From: an uncultured Carboxylicivirga sp.
GTDB lineage: Bacteria > Bacteroidota > Bacteroidia > Bacteroidales > Marinilabiliaceae
Length of the DNA: 64,000 nt
Assembly (NCBI GenBank): GCA_947503525.1
Contig: CANNEA010000009.1
Span: forward strand, 62,001 to 126,000
Direction of reading: 5' to 3'
Shown here: positions 43,337 through 53,149 of the stretch, piece by piece
How positions within the stretch are numbered: the first letter of the stretch is position 1
How the letters are laid out: the number at the start of each line of letters is the position of its first letter
Program-made: the position numbers and the translations under genes
Notes under the pieces: generated by a model
What the model was told of the DNA's origin: nothing
What the model saw: only the letters and a program-made list of their open reading frames with translations
Database searches by the model: none

Positions 43337-44410
43337 TTATACTAAGTGAATTACTCCTGAAGAATTATCTCTGTTTGCTCCGGTTACAGAAGCCAGACAA
43401 TTTATTTCATTCCGATAACGCAATACTCCTAGTAAGGAAAACACTAGAGCTTCTTTATACTCTACTAATTGTTGATCAGGCACCACAAGCTCAAGATTAA
43501 GTTTAGATTTAATTAGCTCCATCAGAAAAGCATTGTAAACCCCTCCTCCGGTAAATAAAACTTGTCCTGCTACATCAGATAAATCGCGACTTATTACTAT
43601 GGCAATATGCTCATAATATGTTCTAAGAATATGTGTTATACTCTCTTCCTCATAGGCATTCAGTATCGGATCAATATTTTTTTCAACCCACTCCTGCCCA
43701 AGAGACTTTGGAAAGGATTTCTGGTAATAACATAATTGATTTAGTTCATTTAATAAGGACTCGATAACATTACCTTCTCTTCCCATTTGCCCTATATCAT
43801 CGTATTCTAAACCCAATGGCCGAACCAACTTGTTGCTTATAAAGTTCAGTGGACAAATATCCCATGCAACACGCCTACCATTTTTCTCACACGAAACGTT
43901 GGCAAAACCTCCTAAATTAACACATGCATCAAATTCTGAAAAGAGCAATTTATCCCCTATGGGAACTAATGGTGCACCCTGTCCACCAAGACAAATATCT
44001 AAAGACCTAAAATCACTAATGGTTGTTATTCCCGTTAAGGCTCCAACAATTGCTCCATCACCAAGCTGAAGATTTATTCTATTATGTGGTTCGTGAAAAC
44101 AGGTATGCCCATGCGATGCAATACAGTCTGGCTTCTCTTCAGTCTCTGCTAAAAAACCATTAAGCTGATCAGCCAACCAAATTCCGTATTCTCTATGCAA
44201 TTTAATTAGCTCATATCCACTAATTTTACCACTATTACTCAGTCGCCTCTTCCAATTTTCACTATACGCTATTGTTGTGGTTTTTACAAACGAATAACTC
44301 CATCTTTCATCTTTTATGCTTAAATTACACATGGCTACATCTAAACCATCCAAGGATGTTCCCGACATTAGCCCAATACAACAATACGATTTGTTTATTT
44401 GTTTCAACAT
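43337..44410 (-). CDS. anmK: Anhydro-N-acetylmuramic acid kinase
   Basis: 357 aa. The phosphate-binding GLMSGTSLDGLDVAMC block near the N-terminus, CIASHGHTCFHEP and the C-terminal LFTGGGVYNAFLMELI are diagnostic of AnmK. The enzyme phosphorylates and hydrolyses 1,6-anhydroMurNAc in peptidoglycan recycling. Length and all motifs are normal. It is a lone minus-strand gene. Confidence 0.92.
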   Translation of the reverse strand: MLKQINKSYCCIGLMSGTSLDGLDVAMCNLSIKDERWSYSFVKTTTIAYSENWKRRLSNSGKISGYELIKLHREYGIWLADQLNGFLAETEEKPDCIASHGHTCFHEPHNRINLQLGDGAIVGALTGITTISDFRSLDICLGGQGAPLVPIGDKLLFSEFDACVNLGGFANVSCEKNGRRVAWDICPLNFISNKLVRPLGLEYDDIGQMGREGNVIESLLNELNQLCYYQKSFPKSLGQEWVEKNIDPILNAYEEESITHILRTYYEHIAIVISRDLSDVAGQVLFTGGGVYNAFLMELIKSKLNLELVVPDQQLVEYKEALVFSLLGVLRYRNEINCLASVTGANRDNSSGVIHLV

Positions 44411-44487
44411 AAGAGATAAGCATTAATCAATACCCAAAGAAAGAAATTATTAATTTATTCACCCTTTAATCAACAAAAATCTGAAAT

Positions 44488-45474
44488 ATGCCTGACATTT
44501 CAACAACTTACATGGGGCTAAAATTAAAAAGCCCAATAATTGCAGCCAGTTCCGGCCTGACCAATTCGGTGGAGGATATAAAAAAAATAGAAAATGCCGG
44601 CGCAGGTGCAGTGGTACTTAAATCACTTTTTGAAGAAGAAATTGTAACGGAAATGGATCGCCAAATGCGTCAAATGCATTCAGAGAATTATCTATATCCT
44701 GAAACAATGGAATTCTATGAACGATTCGATGTTGAGGACACCTTAACCAGTTATTTGAAATTAATAAGTGATTCGAAAAAGGAGACGAATCTTCCAATAA
44801 TTGCAAGTATAAATTGTATAACTTCTCATAACTGGCCCTATTTTGCCAAATCCATACAAGATGCAGGTGCCGATGCAATCGAATTGAATATTTTCGCTTT
44901 ACCTAGCGATTTTGATCGTGAAGGAGTTGATCATGAAAACACTTATTTTGATGTTGTAACAGCCGTATTAAAGGAAGTGAACATACCTGTTTCCATCAAG
45001 ATTAGCCATTATTTTTCAAATCTGGCAGGCATGATTAAGAAGCTTTCAGAAACTGGCATAGCGGGCTTGGTTCTATTTAATCGTTTTTATTCTCCTGACA
45101 TTGACATTGAAAATCTGGAAGTAGTACCAACGCACATCTTTAGTGAAGAAAAGGAATATGTAATGTCCTTACGTTGGATTGCAATTTCATCGGGTAGAGT
45201 TAAATGCGATTTATCGGCAACCACAGGCATTCATGAATCCAAAACAATAATTAAGATGTTATTGGCAGGAGCAAAAACGGTTCAGGTAGCCAGTTCGCTT
45301 TATAAAAATGGCATCGAAACCATTGAACGATACAATCATGAACTTGACAAATGGATGACCAAGAAGGAATTTAAAAACATTGATCAGTTCAGAGGCACAT
45401 TAAGTCAGAGTAATGCCAAAAATCCGGCTGGTTACCTTCGTGTTCAGTTTATGAAACATTTTAGCAATAAATAG
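44488..45474 (+). CDS. Dihydroorotate dehydrogenase-like flavoprotein
   Basis: 328 aa. The N-terminal TTYMGLKLKSPIIAASSG and AGAGAVVLKSLFEEE blocks, and QDAGADAIELNIF, belong to the PyrD family TIM barrel, with an FMN site suggested near the C-terminus (LLAGAKTVQVASSLY). The expected class-1A catalytic Cys loop is not clear and several substrate residues differ, so it may reduce a different substrate than dihydroorotate. The gene is monocistronic with a terminator. This variant is common in Bacteroidota next to unrelated genes. Confidence 0.8.
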   Translation: MPDISTTYMGLKLKSPIIAASSGLTNSVEDIKKIENAGAGAVVLKSLFEEEIVTEMDRQMRQMHSENYLYPETMEFYERFDVEDTLTSYLKLISDSKKETNLPIIASINCITSHNWPYFAKSIQDAGADAIELNIFALPSDFDREGVDHENTYFDVVTAVLKEVNIPVSIKISHYFSNLAGMIKKLSETGIAGLVLFNRFYSPDIDIENLEVVPTHIFSEEKEYVMSLRWIAISSGRVKCDLSATTGIHESKTIIKMLLAGAKTVQVASSLYKNGIETIERYNHELDKWMTKKEFKNIDQFRGTLSQSNAKNPAGYLRVQFMKHFSNK

Positions 45475-45493
45475 AATCGTGTAACTTTATTGA

Positions 45494-45519
45494 AAAGGTC
45501 CTGACAAGGACCTTTTTTT
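45494..45519 (+). terminator. Intrinsic terminator after the DHOD-like gene
   Basis: AAAGGTCC / GGACCTTT stem, loop TGACAA, then T-run. Confidence 0.8.
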
Positions 45520-45573
45520 ATTGCATCAATTTCAATAATTTCGTAGCTCCTAAGTAGAAACTAGAATTACAAA

Positions 45574-45762
45574 ATGGATTTCGACGATTTTTATATGGCT
45601 GACCCTTTAACCGAAGGAGAAGATTATTATATGGATCCTAAAGGTTACAGAGTAATGACCGCGAAGCATCTAAAAAACAGAGGCTATTGTTGCGGAAATG
45701 GATGCCGCCATTGCCCCTATTTCCCTCCTCATCAAAAAGGAAATCGCGAACTTAAAGAATAG
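45574..45762 (+). CDS. DUF5522 small Cys-rich protein
   Basis: 62 aa. The short sequence carries GYCCGNGCRHCPYFPP, with four Cys spaced CC-x3-C-x2-C, typical of DUF5522. The pattern could bind a metal, though no function has been established. It starts 6 nt before fmt's ATG on the same strand, so it is likely co-transcribed with fmt. Its small size is complete for the family. Confidence 0.85.
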   Translation: MDFDDFYMADPLTEGEDYYMDPKGYRVMTAKHLKNRGYCCGNGCRHCPYFPPHQKGNRELKE

Positions 45763-45768
45763 AAAATA

Positions 45769-46734
45769 ATGAATGACAAGAACCTAAGAATTGTGTTCAT
45801 GGGCACTCCTGACTTTGCAGTGGAAAGCCTGAAAGCACTTGTCGAAAATAAATATAAGGTAGTTGGTGTCATCACCGCTCCTGATCGACCTGCGGGAAGA
45901 GGACAAAAATTAAAACAATCACCGGTTAAAGAATATGCTCTTTCAGCCAGCATACCCGTTCTTCAACCTGAAAAGTTGAAAAATGAAGAATTCATAAATG
46001 AACTAGCTTGTCTTAAAGCCGATCTTCAGGTTATTGTTGCATTCCGAATGCTGCCTGAAGTGGTTTGGAATATGCCACCTTTAGGATCTCTTAATTTACA
46101 TGGCTCCTTATTACCTCAATACAGAGGTGCTGCGCCAATCAACTGGGCTGTAATTAACGGTGATAAAGAAACAGGAGTAACCACCTTTTTCCTTCAGCAT
46201 GAAATTGATACCGGCAATATAATTATGCAAGAAACTTTGCCAATAAGTAAGGATGATACGGCCGGAACAGTTCATGATAAAATGATGAAACTGGGAGCAC
46301 AAGTTGTGATTAAAACGGTTGAGTCCATTCATAACGGTGACGTTAAAGCTATTCCACAGGATGAATATTCAGACGAAACGACTCTAAACCCGGCTCCTAA
46401 AATTTTTAAAAATGACTGTAAAATCAGCTGGGATGATACTTCTGAGTCGATCAGGAATAAAATCCGTGGATTATCTCCTTATCCAACAGCCTGGACAGAA
46501 TTTAAATTGACTAATGGTAAAACGTTAAGTGCTAAACTATTTAGTTGCACTGTGGGTGAAGACATTCAAATACCAAAAGGGACAATAGAAAGCGACAATA
46601 AGACCTACCTTGCCATTGGCACAGACGACAAAGCTTTATTGATAACGGATCTTCAATTAGCTGGTAAAAAGAGAATGAAAATTGCTGACCTACTTAGAGG
46701 ATTTGATGCCACAACGATTATAGGCATTGACTAA
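45769..46734 (+). CDS. fmt: Methionyl-tRNA formyltransferase
   Basis: 321 aa. The formyltransferase domain shows RIVFMGTPDFA at the N-terminus and the SLLPQYRGAAPINWAVINGD active-site block with the conserved Asn/His/Asp set (LNLHGS, then HEIDTGNII). The C-terminal OB domain (about 205-315) is complete. It formylates Met on initiator tRNA. It follows the DUF5522 gene by 6 nt. Confidence 0.97.
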   Translation: MNDKNLRIVFMGTPDFAVESLKALVENKYKVVGVITAPDRPAGRGQKLKQSPVKEYALSASIPVLQPEKLKNEEFINELACLKADLQVIVAFRMLPEVVWNMPPLGSLNLHGSLLPQYRGAAPINWAVINGDKETGVTTFFLQHEIDTGNIIMQETLPISKDDTAGTVHDKMMKLGAQVVIKTVESIHNGDVKAIPQDEYSDETTLNPAPKIFKNDCKISWDDTSESIRNKIRGLSPYPTAWTEFKLTNGKTLSAKLFSCTVGEDIQIPKGTIESDNKTYLAIGTDDKALLITDLQLAGKKRMKIADLLRGFDATTIIGID

Positions 46735-46806
46735 TCCTACAACAACGAACTATTGAGCTTTAGTAGTCATCTATCAGTTTATTGATTTAAAAATTTATTT
46801 AATACC

Positions 46807-46855
46807 TAAGAATGCGATGTTTATTTACAAATTGTAAATAGACATCGCATTCTTA
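46807..46855. repeat. 49-bp dispersed palindrome, copy 2
   Basis: A near-perfect palindrome: two 24-nt arms starting TAAGAATGCGATGT... differ at one position only. It aligns gap-free to 12045-12093 over all 49 positions. It lies between the convergent fmt and glucosaminidase genes and could act as a terminator, but it lacks a clear U-tract. Confidence 0.75.
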
Positions 46856-46878
46856 TCACAGGATAATTGATAATTGCT

Positions 46879-47826
46879 TTATTTCTTTTTCTTCCTAAGA
46901 TTTAAACGATCACCTTCCTTAACTTTAGCACCTTCCTTTAAGCCATTAAATCGAAGAATCTTTTTTAGCTTAACCCCATATTTTTGCGAGATATAGTGTA
47001 AAGTTTCTCCTTTTTTCACTGTATGAACGGCGTGCTTTTTATTGGCTTTACCTTTTTTGCCCTGGATATACAAATAGCGGTTTTTCGAAATATCTGCATT
47101 CGTTGGCAAATCATTATAATGATATAATTCCCATGAACGAAGACCAAATTCTTGTGCAATGCCTTCAAAAGTATCATCTTTTTCAACCCTTATGTATTTC
47201 ACACCATTATTATAATCCGGCACATGCGTATTATATGGGGTAATAACAAAGTTATCATTTCCTCCAGATGATGTTTTTGAATCTTTCCTACTCCATTTTT
47301 TATCTTCATCCAATAGATAAAGTTTATTCTCCTCTATAATCTTGATTAGGCGATGAGCGTATTTAGGATCTGTAGCGTATCCTGCCTTTTTTAAACCCTT
47401 GGCCCACCCCTTATAATCAGTAGTTTTAAGATCAAATAATGAGGCATAACGTTTTTTACCGGTTAGGAATTCAGAATGATCAATATAGGATTCATATACC
47501 GTTTTATATTTCCTAAAACATTCGCCCTTTTTATCGTCATCATGATATACCTTCTTTCCTTTCCAATCACTGTGACACTTTATACCGAAATGATTATTTG
47601 ATTTTCGAGCAAGCGTACTATTACCATTTCCTGACTCCAAAATCCCCTGAGCCATAGTTATACTAGCCGGGATGGCCACCCTGTTCATTTCTTTAACCGC
47701 TAAATCCTTATATAACTCTATATAATCCGATGTACTATTCTTCTTACTTGATTGAGCAAATACAGAAGCTGTTGTCAAGAATAAGACAAAAGAGAATAAA
47801 AATAATTTATGAAACATTTTTTGCAT
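46879..47826 (-). CDS. Exported glucosaminidase with two LysM domains
   Basis: 315 aa. A signal peptide ends TASVFAQ. A mannosyl-glycoprotein endo-beta-N-acetylglucosaminidase-type domain follows (about 30-180), with the catalytic Glu likely in QGILESGNGNS and the block ARKSNNHFGIK. Two LysM repeats come after it (about 200-255 and 265-312; IRVEKDDTFEGIAQEFG..., HTVKKGETLHYISQKYG...), which bind peptidoglycan. It cleaves the glycan backbone of peptidoglycan. An internal start at MFHK would also fit. Confidence 0.88.
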   Translation of the reverse strand: MQKMFHKLFLFSFVLFLTTASVFAQSSKKNSTSDYIELYKDLAVKEMNRVAIPASITMAQGILESGNGNSTLARKSNNHFGIKCHSDWKGKKVYHDDDKKGECFRKYKTVYESYIDHSEFLTGKKRYASLFDLKTTDYKGWAKGLKKAGYATDPKYAHRLIKIIEENKLYLLDEDKKWSRKDSKTSSGGNDNFVITPYNTHVPDYNNGVKYIRVEKDDTFEGIAQEFGLRSWELYHYNDLPTNADISKNRYLYIQGKKGKANKKHAVHTVKKGETLHYISQKYGVKLKKILRFNGLKEGAKVKEGDRLNLRKKKK

Positions 47827-47908
47827 TTTTACTAATTAGTGGGCTAAGTTTCGGACAAAGATAAAAATTTAGCTTAGCTGGCATAGACGAGACTTAAAAA
47901 CAATATTG

Positions 47909-47916
47909 TAAATTTG
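47909..47916 (+). promoter_or_regulatory. Bacteroidota-type -7 element upstream of cdd
   Basis: TAAATTTG matches TANNTTTG, 28 nt before the start codon. No good -33 element is seen. Confidence 0.4.
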
Positions 47917-47943
47917 AATCACTATTAAAATATAAACGCGTCG

Positions 47944-48435
47944 ATGAAGAGTATTATTATCTCAACTGATATTACAGTTTACGAATCAGGTACCGAATTA
48001 TCAAAAGCTGATCAGGAATTGGTAAAAGCATGTAAAGAAGCTTGTCAGAAAGCTTATGCTCCATATTCAGGATTTAATGTAGGTGCGGCCATACGCTTAG
48101 CAAACGGAGTTATTGTTAAAGGTAATAATCAAGAGAATGCTGCTTACCCTTCCGGCTTATGTGCCGAAAGAGTGGCCATGTTTTACGCCAATTCAGTTTA
48201 CCCTGATGTGGCTGTTGAAGCCATAGCAGTAGTAGCAATGAACGATAAGGGAATTTTAGAATCACCCGTGGCGCCTTGTGGCTCGTGCCGACAAGTTTTG
48301 CTTGAAACTGAAATCAGAATGAAACAACAATTTTACACCTTACTTGTAGGTGCAGTCGAAATTTACAAAATCAACAGTTCATCCGAATTATTACCAATAT
48401 CCTTTACCGGTCAAGGATTAAAACGCAAGAAATAA
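47944..48435 (+). CDS. cdd: Cytidine deaminase
   Basis: 163 aa, single-domain (homotetramer-type). Zinc and catalytic residues: CAERVAM (Cys and Glu) and PCGSCRQ (two Cys). NVGAAIRLANGVIVKGNNQE matches the substrate-binding loop. It deaminates cytidine and deoxycytidine in pyrimidine salvage. Its stop lies only 4 nt from the convergent stop of the pseudouridine synthase. Confidence 0.94.
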   Translation: MKSIIISTDITVYESGTELSKADQELVKACKEACQKAYAPYSGFNVGAAIRLANGVIVKGNNQENAAYPSGLCAERVAMFYANSVYPDVAVEAIAVVAMNDKGILESPVAPCGSCRQVLLETEIRMKQQFYTLLVGAVEIYKINSSSELLPISFTGQGLKRKK

Positions 48436-48439
48436 AATC

Positions 48440-49129
48440 TTATCCTGTAATATTAATAAACTCCTTCCAAAGATTATCGTGACTTGGTGTAGGTGCAATA
48501 ATTTCTATAGCTTCCTTTTTCACCGGATGAACAAATGAAATTTTTCTTGCATGCAGAGAAATTCCACCTTCTTTGTTTGAACGCGGATAGCCATATTTTA
48601 AATCGCCTCGTATAGGACACCCAATTTTCGCCAGCTGACATCTTATCTGGTGGTGCCTGCCTGTTTCCAGATCCACCTCCAATAAATAAACATTCTTCAA
48701 TCCCGAAACCAATTTATAATTAAGTATGGCTTCTTTTGCTCCCGACCTTACCTTTGGAAAAGCATAGGATTTATTCTTTTCTGAGTTTTTCAGAATATAG
48801 TGATGCAACCTTCCTTCATCCTGCGCAGGTAATTCACCAACAATGGCCCAATAGGTTTTCTTAATCTCCTTATCCTGAAACATCTTATTCAGGCGCGTTA
48901 AGGCTTTGCTTGTTCGTGCAAAAAGAACAACCCCACTAACAGGTCTGTCCAATCGATGAACAACTCCTAAAAACACATCTCCCGGCTTATCATACTTCTT
49001 TTTGATATAAGCCTTTACTTTTTCGCTTAGGGCCTCATCACCTGTTTTATCACCCTGAACAATATCAGACACCGATTTATTAACGGCAATGATATGGTTA
49101 TCTTCAAATAATATATCGAGTTTATTCAT
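48440..49129 (-). CDS. RNA pseudouridine synthase, RluA family
   Basis: 229 aa. The catalytic Asp61 is in VVHRLDRPVSG, the RluA-family signature, with GRHHQIRCQLA further on. There is no S4 domain and the length is short, so it is one of the minimal RluA-type synthases (RluC/D/TruC-like). The target uridine cannot be told from sequence alone. The gene lies 15 nt downstream of panB, so the two may be co-transcribed. Confidence 0.9.
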   Translation of the reverse strand: MNKLDILFEDNHIIAVNKSVSDIVQGDKTGDEALSEKVKAYIKKKYDKPGDVFLGVVHRLDRPVSGVVLFARTSKALTRLNKMFQDKEIKKTYWAIVGELPAQDEGRLHHYILKNSEKNKSYAFPKVRSGAKEAILNYKLVSGLKNVYLLEVDLETGRHHQIRCQLAKIGCPIRGDLKYGYPRSNKEGGISLHARKISFVHPVKKEAIEIIAPTPSHDNLWKEFINITG

Positions 49130-49144
49130 TCTTCTTCTATGCTT

Positions 49145-49963
49145 TTAGTATTGCTCCCTGTCATTTGGAAAGTCCAAGCCCTTAACATCGTCAATATAAT
49201 TTCCTACAGCTCCAGTAATTTCCGCAAACAAATTGTGATAACGTCTTAAAAAACGTGGTGAGAATTCCTGGTTAATACCTAGCATATCGTGTAAAACCAA
49301 CACTTGCCCATCCACTTGATTTCCTGCTCCAATGCCAATAATCGGAATTTTAAGCTCTTTGGCTACCTGACCTGCTAATCCAGCGGGAATCTTTTCCAGA
49401 ACTATACCAAAACACCCTGCCTCTTCCAATAAATGGGCATCAGCTATTAACTTTTTGGCTTCTTCCTCCTGTTTTGCTCTAACAGTATACGTTCCAAACT
49501 TATGAATAGATTGTGGAGTTAAACCTAAATGTCCCATTACCGGAATACCTGCTGATAAAATTCTCTCAACCGATTCTAAAACTTCACTTCCACCTTCCAA
49601 CTTAACAGCATCTGCAGCAGTTTCTTTCATAATTCGAATTGCCGATGTTAAAGCTTCTTTCGAATTACCTTGATACGTACCAAAAGGCATATCCACAACA
49701 ACCAAAGATCGGTTAACTCCTCTTACAACAGATGCACCATGGTAGATCATCTGATCCAAAGTAATAGGCAATGTAGTTTCCCAGCCAGCCATCACATTCG
49801 AAGCCGAATCACCAACAAGAATTACATCTACACCCGCTTTATCCACAATCTGCGCTAAAGAATAATCGTATGCTGTTAACATCGCAATTTTTTCTCCTCG
49901 CATTTTTAATTCACTCAAAACATGGGTCGTCACTTTTCTTGGGCGTTCTTTTGCTACAGACAT
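49145..49963 (-). CDS. panB: 3-methyl-2-oxobutanoate hydroxymethyltransferase
   Basis: 272 aa. The family blocks are all present: [33 protein letters not shown] (metal-binding Asp), MPFGTYQGN and [19 protein letters not shown], and [19 protein letters not shown]. It transfers hydroxymethyl from methylene-THF to 2-oxoisovalerate, the first committed step to pantothenate. No other pan gene is nearby. Confidence 0.96.
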   Translation of the reverse strand: MSVAKERPRKVTTHVLSELKMRGEKIAMLTAYDYSLAQIVDKAGVDVILVGDSASNVMAGWETTLPITLDQMIYHGASVVRGVNRSLVVVDMPFGTYQGNSKEALTSAIRIMKETAADAVKLEGGSEVLESVERILSAGIPVMGHLGLTPQSIHKFGTYTVRAKQEEEAKKLIADAHLLEEAGCFGIVLEKIPAGLAGQVAKELKIPIIGIGAGNQVDGQVLVLHDMLGINQEFSPRFLRRYHNLFAEITGAVGNYIDDVKGLDFPNDREQY

Positions 49964-50189
49964 GTCTTCGTTTTTATATTGTTATGGATAGTTATAAATT
50001 ATTACTGTTTCTCTTTTAAAGAAGATTATTTTAAACTACTTCAGTGCGCAAAGTTAGTAAATTGAAACGACAGGACACTAATAAGACTCTCTATTCTTTA
50101 TTTAGATCAAACACAACAATCAATTACTATTTTCTTCAATACAATTTTAATGCTATCTTGAATATTAAACCCACACTATCCGATTTCAA

Positions 50190-51368
50190 ATGAATAAGAA
50201 ATTCACATTCATACCTATATTCATCACTTATAGCTTTCTAATTATTTCACATGCTTCTTTATCGCAAAGCACCATAAGACCGCGTTCTGAAATGGCTATA
50301 ATGGATACAGCTGTGACATCTAAATTTAAAGTATCAATTGGAGGCCAGATGCGACTTAATGGCATCTATGACTTTAATGCTTTACAGAACTCGGAAGCTT
50401 TCAACATTACAAATATTCCTACCGGCAATGCAGATGATTCTCCGCGATTCAGTTTAGGAGTCAGACAATCAAGAATTAGCCTTGATGCTGCTTATTACTC
50501 TGATATACTCGGTAAAGTTTATACTTTTTTTGAAGGTGACTTTTTGGGTAGTGGAGCATTTGGTTTTCGACTACGGCATTTTTTCGTCGATGTTAAGGGT
50601 TTTAAAGTTGGGCAATATTGGTCAACTTTTAATGATATGGATGTTTGGCCTGATATTATTGATTTTGATGGACCGCCCACAGGTGCATGGGCCCGATCTG
50701 CTCAAATCAGGTACACCAAACCCATAGAAAACTTCGGTAAATTAGCCCTGGCCTTTGAATCTCCAAGAGCGAGCATAACCTCGATTCCTGTAGTAGACTC
50801 AACACTTACTTCAACCTATCAAGGCGTACCAGATTTTGTGTCGCAATTGTATTGGAAAAGAAACAAAATGCACCTTAGCCTTTCGATGGTATTGCGTCGC
50901 CTGCATTACCTCAGTAACAACAAAAAATTAGCTAATAACGCAGGAGGCTTCTCTTTCTCTGGTCACTTTGATGTAGGTAAAATGGATCAGTTTATCTTTC
51001 AGGTAACAGGAGGATCTGGTATCGCCAGCTATCTGGTATCATTTGAAGGTGGAGGTTATGATGCTGTTTCAAAAGGCAATGGCGAATTATCTAATATCCG
51101 ATCCATTGGAGGCTATTGTGCCTATGAACATTGGTGGCTCAAATACCTAAAATCCACCATGGTTTATGGCTATATGCATCTTAACCATGGAATAGATTAC
51201 ACTGTAGACAATACATTTACAGGACACTACCTCTCAGGAAACATATTCTATCTGTTGGATGAAAATATTACACTTGGACTTGAAGGCCAATATGGTAACG
51301 TTGATAATTTCAATTCAGAAACGGGAGAAGCTTCCCGTATCCAATTTATGTTCCTACTTGATTTTTAA
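50190..51368 (+). CDS. DcaP-like outer-membrane porin
   Basis: 392 aa. A signal peptide ends ASLSQ. The mature chain is a porin-type beta barrel with strands ending in aromatic residues (FRLRHFFVDVKGFKVGQYWS, FALEFES-like, VRLGLE...), and the closing FMFLLDF gives a C-terminal aromatic. The block DVWPDIIDFDGPPTGAWARS is typical of DcaP-like trimeric porins. These take up small acidic compounds. Its 3' end overlaps the convergent ResB-like gene by 15 nt. Confidence 0.82.
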   Translation: MNKKFTFIPIFITYSFLIISHASLSQSTIRPRSEMAIMDTAVTSKFKVSIGGQMRLNGIYDFNALQNSEAFNITNIPTGNADDSPRFSLGVRQSRISLDAAYYSDILGKVYTFFEGDFLGSGAFGFRLRHFFVDVKGFKVGQYWSTFNDMDVWPDIIDFDGPPTGAWARSAQIRYTKPIENFGKLALAFESPRASITSIPVVDSTLTSTYQGVPDFVSQLYWKRNKMHLSLSMVLRRLHYLSNNKKLANNAGGFSFSGHFDVGKMDQFIFQVTGGSGIASYLVSFEGGGYDAVSKGNGELSNIRSIGGYCAYEHWWLKYLKSTMVYGYMHLNHGIDYTVDNTFTGHYLSGNIFYLLDENITLGLEGQYGNVDNFNSETGEASRIQFMFLLDF

Positions 51369-52517
51369 ACGAATAATTAAACCAATAAGGATCAAAGCCA
51401 AACCAATAAACCTGGTTTCTAACCAACGGTCAAACACTAAATGAAAATCAATTATAGGAGAGGCTTCTCCATAACGTTCATCAAATCCCTCAACTGAAAT
51501 TTTCCAGCCTTTAAATGCTATTTCTTCAGCATTTCCTACGGTATAATCATCGTACTTTGATACGGTATCAAACAATCTGAATTTAGTTTGATAAGAATTG
51601 GTCTTTGGTATTATTAAGGCCAACTGATCATAGCCATCTACATCAAGATTTACAGGCACCTGTCCATCACTACCAGAGCATACCCAACCTTCACTTAATA
51701 CCTCACCCTTCGAAGTCAACACTTTTAATTTAGCTGCTTTTACCGCATTTACAGTATCTTTCTCAACAAATTCACCATCCACAAATACAGCTTTCTCCAG
51801 GTATTGGTTCAAATTAACAATCCAACCGTTAATGGTGAATTTATCTCCCTTTTTCAAATCACCTTGCATATCAACTTTGTTCTCCTTTTCCGTTCCTATA
51901 ATTTGAATTTCCACCTCTTCCTTTGGCAAAGACAATTCAAGAAACTTAAGAGCAAAAGGCGTTCGCAGAACTCTACCATCGTGATTGCTCGCCTCAAAAA
52001 TAGCCCTGTTCTTACCTGTTCTCATTTTCATTACAAAGTAGTCGTTCTGACCATTGATGCTTGCAAATAGAAATACTAACATACCCAACAATCCTATAAC
52101 ACTTAACTTCCTTAAGCCTTTTAACTTTAAGAAATTAAAGGATAAATGCACCCCTGCAAAAAAGAAGAAATAAAACAATAGGAAAACTAATGGCAGTCCA
52201 TTGATATGTGAAAAATAAGGTATTCCCTGACCTAAGGGCATTATCATGATAAGAAGCCCTGAAACAAATAGGATAATGGCAGATGGTAATAATGCTTTGA
52301 AAGAAGCCAGTTGTTTAATAAAATTACCATTACTAATAGCTCCAACAGCAATTCCAATAATTAATAATACACTGTAAAAATAGACATTATTAGGCCACTG
52401 AGTCTTGAACCACGCCAATTGTCCAAAAACAGAATCAGCTAAAAACCCAAGTGCCAAAATCAAAAGGGCAATAAGTAGCCCTGACAGAAAATATCTGCCT
52501 TTAGAGTCATTATTCAT
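51354..52517 (-). CDS. ResB-like cytochrome c biogenesis membrane protein
   Basis: 387 aa. Five N-terminal hydrophobic segments (for example SGLLIALLILALGFLADSVF, FLLFYFFFFAGVHLSFNF) are followed by a large periplasmic domain rich in short strands and one C-terminal helix (FIGLALILIGLIIRL). This fits ResB-like proteins that help attach haem to c-type cytochromes, though no haem ligands were confirmed. It is the last gene of the multihaem cluster, 13 nt after a b-type cytochrome gene, which supports a role in maturing those cytochromes. Confidence 0.6.
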   Translation of the reverse strand: MNNDSKGRYFLSGLLIALLILALGFLADSVFGQLAWFKTQWPNNVYFYSVLLIIGIAVGAISNGNFIKQLASFKALLPSAIILFVSGLLIMIMPLGQGIPYFSHINGLPLVFLLFYFFFFAGVHLSFNFLKLKGLRKLSVIGLLGMLVFLFASINGQNDYFVMKMRTGKNRAIFEASNHDGRVLRTPFALKFLELSLPKEEVEIQIIGTEKENKVDMQGDLKKGDKFTINGWIVNLNQYLEKAVFVDGEFVEKDTVNAVKAAKLKVLTSKGEVLSEGWVCSGSDGQVPVNLDVDGYDQLALIIPKTNSYQTKFRLFDTVSKYDDYTVGNAEEIAFKGWKISVEGFDERYGEASPIIDFHLVFDRWLETRFIGLALILIGLIIRLKIK

Positions 52518-52530
52518 ATTTAATTACTGC

Positions 52531-53148
52531 TTAGTGAACCTCGTGGTATCCGTTAATAATACTTTTAAAATTGGAAGTAAATGTAGAGCCCATTGTGGCA
52601 AAATACAAATGAATTACAAGAAATATGCTTGCAATAAAACCAGCAGCAGCATGCAATATGGCCGTCAGTAAGGTTCCACCAATTCCGAATACATTATCCA
52701 CGATTAATTCAGGAAACATCAATGGAATCCCGGTTAAAATCAATACCGGAAATATAACGAACATAATCCCAACGTAAGTAAATTGCTGTAAAGGATTAAA
52801 CTTCATATTCTCTGAAGTAGGAAAAGGTGCTTCTTCTTTTTTAAACACACCAAAGATATAATATCGCATTTGCGTTAGCAATCTTCCCACCAAACCTTTG
52901 AGTTGTATTTTATAATGTTGCTTATTGCTTGAACCAATAAAGAAGAACAGATAAAATAAATAAGCAATAGCAATTCCTATTCCTGCGATATTATGACTGG
53001 CTACAGCTAATTCGAAAGGAACGATAATTAAATCAGGACTCGAGTACTGCATACTAATTCCTGTTACCAATAAAACAAGAAAGAAAATGGCATTAAAGGC
53101 ATGCCATACCCTTAACCAAACCGGATATAAATACAATTTTTCTCCCAT
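52531..53148 (-). CDS. Di-haem b-type cytochrome (cytochrome b561/NrfD-like quinol module)
   Basis: 205 aa with four membrane helices. Histidines that could ligate two b haems are His16 (WLRVWHAFN), His52 (VASHNIAG), and two later ones (ILHAAAGF and VIHLYFATM). This matches the formate-dehydrogenase-gamma / thiosulfate-reductase cytochrome b class, which exchanges electrons with quinones. It follows the heptaheme gene with 1 nt between the coding regions, so it is the likely membrane quinol dehydrogenase of the cluster. Confidence 0.8.
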   Translation of the reverse strand: MGEKLYLYPVWLRVWHAFNAIFFLVLLVTGISMQYSSPDLIIVPFELAVASHNIAGIGIAIAYLFYLFFFIGSSNKQHYKIQLKGLVGRLLTQMRYYIFGVFKKEEAPFPTSENMKFNPLQQFTYVGIMFVIFPVLILTGIPLMFPELIVDNVFGIGGTLLTAILHAAAGFIASIFLVIHLYFATMGSTFTSNFKSIINGYHEVH

Positions 53149-53149
53149 T